A stretch of DNA of 10,276 nt, taken from contig JAFPUX010000476.1 in NCBI GenBank assembly GCA_017413145.1, positions 1 through 10,276 on the forward strand, written 5' to 3'. A program made the position numbers and the translations under genes. Of the stretch, positions 6,654 through 10,276 are shown in pieces. Each line of letters opens with the position of its first letter. Position 1 is the stretch's first letter. A model generated the notes under the pieces. The model was given only the letters and a program-made list of their open reading frames with translations, searched no databases and was not told the origin of the DNA. The DNA comes from Kiritimatiellia bacterium. GTDB taxonomy: Bacteria > Verrucomicrobiota > Kiritimatiellia > RFP12 > UBA3636.

Positions 6654-8177
6654 TCACTCCGCGAACTCCGCGTGGGATTCATCCTCCGCGTCCTCCGCGG
6701 ACTCCGCATGAGATTCGGACTCCGCGCCCTCCGCGAACTCCGCGTGAGTTTCTTTCTCGGCATTCTCTGCGCTCTCTGCGTGAGATTCAGTCTCCGCGCC
6801 CTCCGCGTGCAGGACGCCGAGGTCAATGTGGTACAGGCAGTCGGGTTCGAATTCGCAGCGGCGGTGGTCCGTCGGCCATTCCACGCGGGGCGAGGGTCGG
6901 ATGCGGAGTCGGCAGCCGTGCACGACGCCCGTCGTCGGCGTGTCGGGCTCGGCGGGTTTTTCTTCCTCGCCGTCGTCGTCGTCGTCCGGATCGCTCCTGC
7001 GGTCGATTTCCATCGGCGCGAGGCGGACGGTGAAGTCGCCGGCTTCGTAGTCCGGCGGGTTTCCGGAGGGGAACATCCGCGGGAGGGCGTCCTCGTCGCC
7101 GCCGACGAGGTCGGCGAGCCGCGCGGGATAGGCGCCCGTGCGGCGGCGGTGGCGCTCCAGCGCGAGGGCGAGGAGCTCGATCTCGGCGCGGTTGCGCGCG
7201 TCGGCGTAGAAGCGCGCCAGCAGTTCGCCCGGATTGTACAGGGCCGGGTCCTTGACGATCGCGACGGCGCGCGGCCACTGTTCGAGCATGCCTTCGTCCA
7301 GCGACGCGAGCGCCGCGGCGACGCCGTCGGCGAAGTCCGCGCGGGGCGCGTCGAAGAGCGCTTCGCACCGGGCGAGCGCGCCGGGAAAGTTCGCCAGCAT
7401 GCGGCTCGTGTTGGCGGCGGAAAGCAGTTCGTCGCAGTCGTCGAAGTAGCGCGTGAAGGGGTTTGCCGCCCGTTTGGCATTCCGGAGCGTGCCCCCGACC
7501 AGCTCCTTCGTGAAAGAGAGTTCCCCCGCGAGGGCGAAGAGCGTGTCGTCGGCCGCGGTCCGGATGCGCTCGCGCGCGTCGGCCTCCCATTCGTCCAGAT
7601 AGGCGTCCGGAAGGATCGGCAGCGCGGAGGAGAGGGCGAGGAGGCGCATTTGCTCGCCGTACGCCAGCCGGATGATCCGGCTGGCGGCGGGCGAGCCGAA
7701 CAGGCGGGCGCAGGCGCGGAGGCGGCGGTCGCGGCGCATGATGCCGTCGGCGTCGCCGCGCGCGACCGCCTCGCGGAGGAGTTCGAGCCCGAACATCAGA
7801 TGGTCGGCGGGGCAGAACTCGGCGGACCCGAACGCGCGCGAGGGACGGACCGGGGCGCCGGGTTCGGAGCAGCGTTCGTAGACGGCGATGGTGGCGGGGT
7901 GTTTGTCGCACCAGGCGCGGAAGGGGGCGCACCATTCGGCGGGCGGCGGCTGGAGGTTCGTGGGAAGCGGGGCATTGGACAAACGTCCGCGGAAACGCGG
8001 CCACGTGTCGTCCGGGAGACGCGGAATGGCGGGGCCGTTCGTGTCGCCGGGCGCGGGGAGCACGGCGAACGCGTCGGCCTCCGCCCGCTCGAAGCGCGCG
8101 CGGAAGAGCGGCTTGAGCGAGAGCGGCACCGCGGCGAGCAGCGCGAGGAGGAGGACGGGGATGAGGATGCGTTTCAT
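6654..8177 (-). CDS. Exported or membrane-anchored protein of unknown function with a repeat tail
   Basis: I do not recognise this 507-residue protein. An N-terminal KR plus hydrophobic run (residues 4-21, ILIPVLLLALLAAVPLSL) indicates a signal peptide or single anchor, so the body should lie outside the cytoplasm. The middle is rich in Ala, Leu, Arg and Asp and looks helical. LALALERHRRRTGAYPARLADLV (about 336-358) resembles a motif common in secreted proteins of planctomycetes and verrucomicrobia, where a helix is followed by TGxYPxxLxxLV; this is from memory. An acidic linker, DPDDDDDGEEE, lies at 396-406. Residues 457-507 are the HAE tail. The ATG at 8177 overlaps the TGA of the upstream ATPase gene as ATGA and starts the signal sequence exactly; the frame is open further upstream but that part only shadows the ATPase gene. 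Confidence 0.75.
   Translation of the reverse strand: MKRILIPVLLLALLAAVPLSLKPLFRARFERAEADAFAVLPAPGDTNGPAIPRLPDDTWPRFRGRLSNAPLPTNLQPPPAEWCAPFRAWCDKHPATIAVYERCSEPGAPVRPSRAFGSAEFCPADHLMFGLELLREAVARGDADGIMRRDRRLRACARLFGSPAASRIIRLAYGEQMRLLALSSALPILPDAYLDEWEADARERIRTAADDTLFALAGELSFTKELVGGTLRNAKRAANPFTRYFDDCDELLSAANTSRMLANFPGALARCEALFDAPRADFADGVAAALASLDEGMLEQWPRAVAIVKDPALYNPGELLARFYADARNRAEIELLALALERHRRRTGAYPARLADLVGGDEDALPRMFPSGNPPDYEAGDFTVRLAPMEIDRRSDPDDDDDGEEEKPAEPDTPTTGVVHGCRLRIRPSPRVEWPTDHRRCEFEPDCLYHIDLGVLHAEGAETESHAESAENAEKETHAEFAEGAESESHAESAEDAEDESHAEFAE
6657..6809 (-). repeat. HAE-tail repeat, tract 2 (about four and a half units)
   Basis: It codes HAEGAETES, then 36-bp units HAESAENAEKET, HAEFAEGAESES and HAESAEDAEDES, then a partial HAEFAE before the stop. 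The units differ by many substitutions but none by a frameshift. The 9-bp word CTCCGCGNN is the underlying step. Confidence 0.9.
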
Positions 8178-9409
8178 GGGAACAGCGTTTCCCGTCCGGT
8201 CAGGACATCGAGCAGGTTGAGGTGCCGGATGCCGTCGCGGCGCTGCAGGAGGGGGTCGAGCGTGAGCAGGATTTTCGGGTAGTTGTCGCGGATTTTCGCG
8301 AAGGGCGCGAATTCGCGCGCCTCGGTTTCGGGGTCGGCGATCGTCATCGCGACCTGGACGTAGGCGTAGTCTTCGCGGCGCCGCACGATGAAGTCGCATT
8401 CGAGGCCGCCGATCCGTCCGACGGACACCCGGAAGCCTTCGCTCCGGAGATGGGCGAAAACGAGGTTCTCGAGAACGGGACCGTAGTTGATCCGGTGGTC
8501 CGTGTTCGCCGCGAAGTAGAGTCCGGTGTCGGCCAGGTAGAGCTTTCCACCGCCGCGGAGGGACTTGCGGGATTTGAGGTCGAACCGCGGGCACGGATAC
8601 AGGATGCGGGCCTTTTCCAGGATGTCCAGGTACCGCCGGAGCGTCCGCTGCGTGACGGGCAGGCCCTGCCGTTTCCGGAACTCCTCCTCGAGGTTCGGGA
8701 GGCTCGTGGGCGCGCCGAAGTTGTTCACGAGATAGGTCCGGACCTTGTCGAAGACGGGCCGGTTGCGGATCTTGAAGCGCCGGCGGACGTCCTTGTGGAG
8801 GATCTGCTCCACGACGCTTTCGACATAGGTTTCGCGGGCCTCCGGATCGTCGAACTCGAGCGTCTTCGGCAGTCCGCCGCTCCGGACGTATTCCGCGAAG
8901 GCGGCGTTCCGGTCCGCAACGGAGGGCTTGCCGAGGAACGCCCGCATGTCGAGCCATTCGCGGAACGAAAGCGGGAAGAGGTCGAACTCGACGTGGCGGC
9001 CCGTGAGCTTCGTCGCCAGCTCGCCGCCGAGCAGGTAGGAGTTGGAGCCCGTGACGAAGATCGAGACGCCTTCCTCACGGAACGCGTTGAGCACGGGTTC
9101 GAAGTCCTCGACGTTCTGGACTTCGTCGACGAACAGGTAGACCTGGTCCGCCTTGGCGGGAAGGCGCGAGGCGACGGCCTCCTCAAGCTGCTCCGGACGG
9201 CGGATGTTCTTGAAGCCCCGCTTGTCGAGATTGACGTAGACGATGTTCTCCGCCGGAACGCCCTCGCGCCGGAGTTCCTCCATCACGGAAAGCAGCAGGC
9301 AGGATTTTCCGCAACGGCGGATGCCGGTGATGACCTTGATCAGGTCCGACCGGTAGAACGGGCGGAGTTTTCGCAAATACGCCTCGCGGTGGAAGATGGG
9401 TTGTTTCAT
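8174..9409 (-). CDS. AAA_14/DUF4143 family ATP-binding protein
   Basis: The 411-residue protein is a full-length member of the AAA_14 plus DUF4143 ATPases, common in gut and PVC bacteria and often transferred between genomes; their cellular role is not settled. Walker A GIRRCGKS is at 29-36, Walker B VYLFVDEVQN at 90-99, and TGSNS (120-124) is the sensor region. The DUF4143 part (about 200-370) holds a winged-helix-like segment, GPVLENLVFAHL (310-321) and a nuclease-like end: ECDFIV near 337-342 with VQVAM at 351-355, where classical PD-(D/E)xK enzymes have E-x-K, so cleavage is doubtful. The ATG at 9409 is chosen over a GTG at 9433 because the GTG lies upstream of the predicted transcript start. 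The gene overlaps the exported unknown gene by ATGA. Confidence 0.92.
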   Translation of the reverse strand: MKQPIFHREAYLRKLRPFYRSDLIKVITGIRRCGKSCLLLSVMEELRREGVPAENIVYVNLDKRGFKNIRRPEQLEEAVASRLPAKADQVYLFVDEVQNVEDFEPVLNAFREEGVSIFVTGSNSYLLGGELATKLTGRHVEFDLFPLSFREWLDMRAFLGKPSVADRNAAFAEYVRSGGLPKTLEFDDPEARETYVESVVEQILHKDVRRRFKIRNRPVFDKVRTYLVNNFGAPTSLPNLEEEFRKRQGLPVTQRTLRRYLDILEKARILYPCPRFDLKSRKSLRGGGKLYLADTGLYFAANTDHRINYGPVLENLVFAHLRSEGFRVSVGRIGGLECDFIVRRREDYAYVQVAMTIADPETEAREFAPFAKIRDNYPKILLTLDPLLQRRDGIRHLNLLDVLTGRETLFP

Positions 9410-9417
9410 GGAAACGG

Positions 9418-9446
9418 AATCTACCGAAAGCACGAGAAAAAGTCAA
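9418..9446 (-). promoter_or_regulatory. Promoter of the AAA_14/DUF4143 gene
   Basis: The minus strand has TTGACT (9446-9441), 17 bases, then TAGATT (9423-9418), in an AT-rich gap. The -10 box ends eight bases before the ATG, so the transcript should begin at or within a few bases of it. No Shine-Dalgarno site is present, which fits a leaderless mRNA. It would drive the ATPase and the coupled exported protein. Confidence 0.55.
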
Positions 9447-9462
9447 GTTAACGACATCAAAA

Positions 9463-9476
9463 TTAAGATTTCTTAA
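9463..9476. repeat. 14-bp palindrome upstream of the ATPase promoter
   Basis: TTAAGATTTCTTAA has six-base arms around a two-base centre, 16 bases upstream of the -35 box, within the most AT-rich stretch of the window (about 9434-9500). It could be an operator, or a weak end-of-gene hairpin for the upstream gene. AT-rich palindromes of this length also arise by chance. Confidence 0.35.
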
Positions 9477-9527
9477 AAAATTGCATCGTTATCACGCGTT
9501 TATGGAAATGGAAGTCGGTGGACAATG

Positions 9528-10276
9528 TCAATTCTCCGCGCCCTCCGCGGACTCCGCGTGAGATTGGTCCTCCGCGGACTCCGCGTGAGATTGGTCCTCC
9601 GCGGACTCCGCGTGAGGTTTCGGCTCCGCGCCCTCCGCGTGAGGTTGAAGGCCGAAGTCGTCCACGTCCTCGGCGGCGATGCGCTGGCGTTCGGCTTCCT
9701 CGGCGGCGGCGACGGCGGCGGCGATGACCGAGTCGGAGGCGCCGCGGCAGACCAGCTCCATCTCGGTCCGCGTGGCGAGGGACGGGGCGAAGAGCTTCGC
9801 GGCCCTGGGGCGGTGCGCCTTCGAGTAGCCGAGGCCGCGCAGCAGCGTCCGGACGTCCGCGGCGGGGATGGCGGGGTCGAGCGTCGCGGTCCAGGCGTCC
9901 GCCGCGGCGAGGAACGCGCGGGCGTTGGCGAAGGTCGGGTCGAGCAGGGCGCGCGCGTGGGCGGCGAGCATCTTCTGGAAGAGGGTCGCGCCGGACTCAT
10001 CGAGGCGCGCTTCGAGGGCGTCGAGCTGTTCGCGGGCCTTGTCGTTCCACTTCCACTTCATCTGGCCGACGACGGAGCCCCAGCGCAGCGCGGGGTCGTC
10101 GGCGCCGTCGCGGACCGTCCGGTCGTAGAAGAGGCCCCAGCCTTCGGCGTTGGGCATCCGCAGGATCGTCCCCGCGACGAGCTCGTCGGCGAGGAAGCGC
10201 AGCGCCCCGCGCGCCTGCGGCGCCCACGGCGCGTCGCGGTCGGGGCCGAACTCGTGCGGCACGAGCAGCTCCGCGC
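9528..10276 (-). CDS. Unrecognised protein, C-terminal part, with HAE repeat tail (5' end beyond window)
   Basis: The frame is open to the window edge, so the true start lies upstream; the GTG at 10262 is an internal codon in a run reading AELLVPHEFGPDRDAPW. About 249 residues are visible. The visible part is soluble-looking, helical and rich in Ala, Arg, Asp and Glu, with a Trp/Lys-rich spot (QMKWKWNDKAREQLDALEAR) and no membrane segment. I cannot place it in a family. The last 37 residues are the HAE tail (HAEGAEPKP, HAESAEDQS twice, HAESAEGAEN). The next gene downstream has its own promoter, so co-transcription is not needed. Confidence 0.75.
   Translation of the reverse strand, partial: AELLVPHEFGPDRDAPWAPQARGALRFLADELVAGTILRMPNAEGWGLFYDRTVRDGADDPALRWGSVVGQMKWKWNDKAREQLDALEARLDESGATLFQKMLAAHARALLDPTFANARAFLAAADAWTATLDPAIPAADVRTLLRGLGYSKAHRPRAAKLFAPSLATRTEMELVCRGASDSVIAAAVAAAEEAERQRIAAEDVDDFGLQPHAEGAEPKPHAESAEDQSHAESAEDQSHAESAEGAEN
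9531..9641 (-). repeat. HAE-tail repeat, tract 3 (27-bp units)
   Basis: Two identical 27-bp units lie at 9550-9576 and 9577-9603, flanked by diverged copies. Each codes nine residues (HAESAEDQS). Each unit holds the 13-bp dyad CGCGGACTCCGCG. The perfect identity points to a recent duplication. Confidence 0.9.

Noticed and set aside
8178..8957. Extension of the exported unknown protein upstream to 8957, giving 767 residues
   Set aside because: The extra part lies wholly over the ATPase gene in another frame and has Arg/Pro-rich shadow composition, while the ATG at 8177 begins a clean signal sequence.
9531..9641. Regular 27-bp repeats that could suggest a CRISPR array
   Set aside because: The units are directly abutting with no unique spacers, are in frame with a gene, and no cas gene is present.

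Overview
The window is GC-rich and every supported gene lies on the minus strand, so transcription runs from high to low coordinates. Eight protein genes are present, two of them cut by the window edges. LpxB means a Gram-negative cell with lipid A. An H1-like protein made of KKAPA repeats, mostly poor Shine-Dalgarno sites, and a DUF4143 ATPase beside unknown secreted proteins suggest the PVC superphylum, perhaps a Kiritimatiellae, Lentisphaerae or verrucomicrobial genome. That placement is inference from gene content and is not proven by any marker in the window.

In transcription order: (i) 9528-10276 is the C-terminal part of an unrecognised protein. (ii) A short AT-rich gap carries a good promoter for an AAA_14/DUF4143 ATPase (8174-9409), whose stop overlaps the start of an exported or membrane-anchored unknown protein (6654-8177). 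(iii) After a repeat-filled gap comes a secreted phosphodiester glycosidase of the NAGPA family (5173-6522). (iv) After a second gap with the same repeats comes a MoxR-type AAA+ ATPase (3992-5065). (v) A small H1-like DNA-binding protein (3584-3778) has its own promoter, ribosome binding site and rho-independent terminator. (vi) Next is the magnesium channel gene mgtE (1986-3428). (vii) A DRTG-type tyrosine/lipid phosphatase with an N-terminal membrane anchor (743-1918) overlaps lpxB (1-746) by ATGA, so these two are probably translated together.

The most unusual feature is not a gene but a dispersed repeat family. Three of the eight genes (the partial unknown, the exported unknown and the glycosidase) end in the same kind of in-frame tail, HAE-x-AE-(D/G)-AE, encoded by GC-rich units of 27 or 36 bp with a dyad core. 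Two of the tails are followed by an AT-rich GTTCACAA block, nearly identical over 38 bp, and then by AGGTTAGAGG repeats leading into the next gene. The block holds two GTGAACA direct repeats, resembles DnaA boxes, and contains a possible promoter. It looks like a modular repeat that settles at gene ends and may supply both a protein tail and upstream sequence for the next gene.

No tRNA, rRNA, CRISPR array, transposase or integrase was seen. No gene-free stretch exceeds 300 bases; the longest, 3779-3991, holds the promoter and leader of the H1-like gene.
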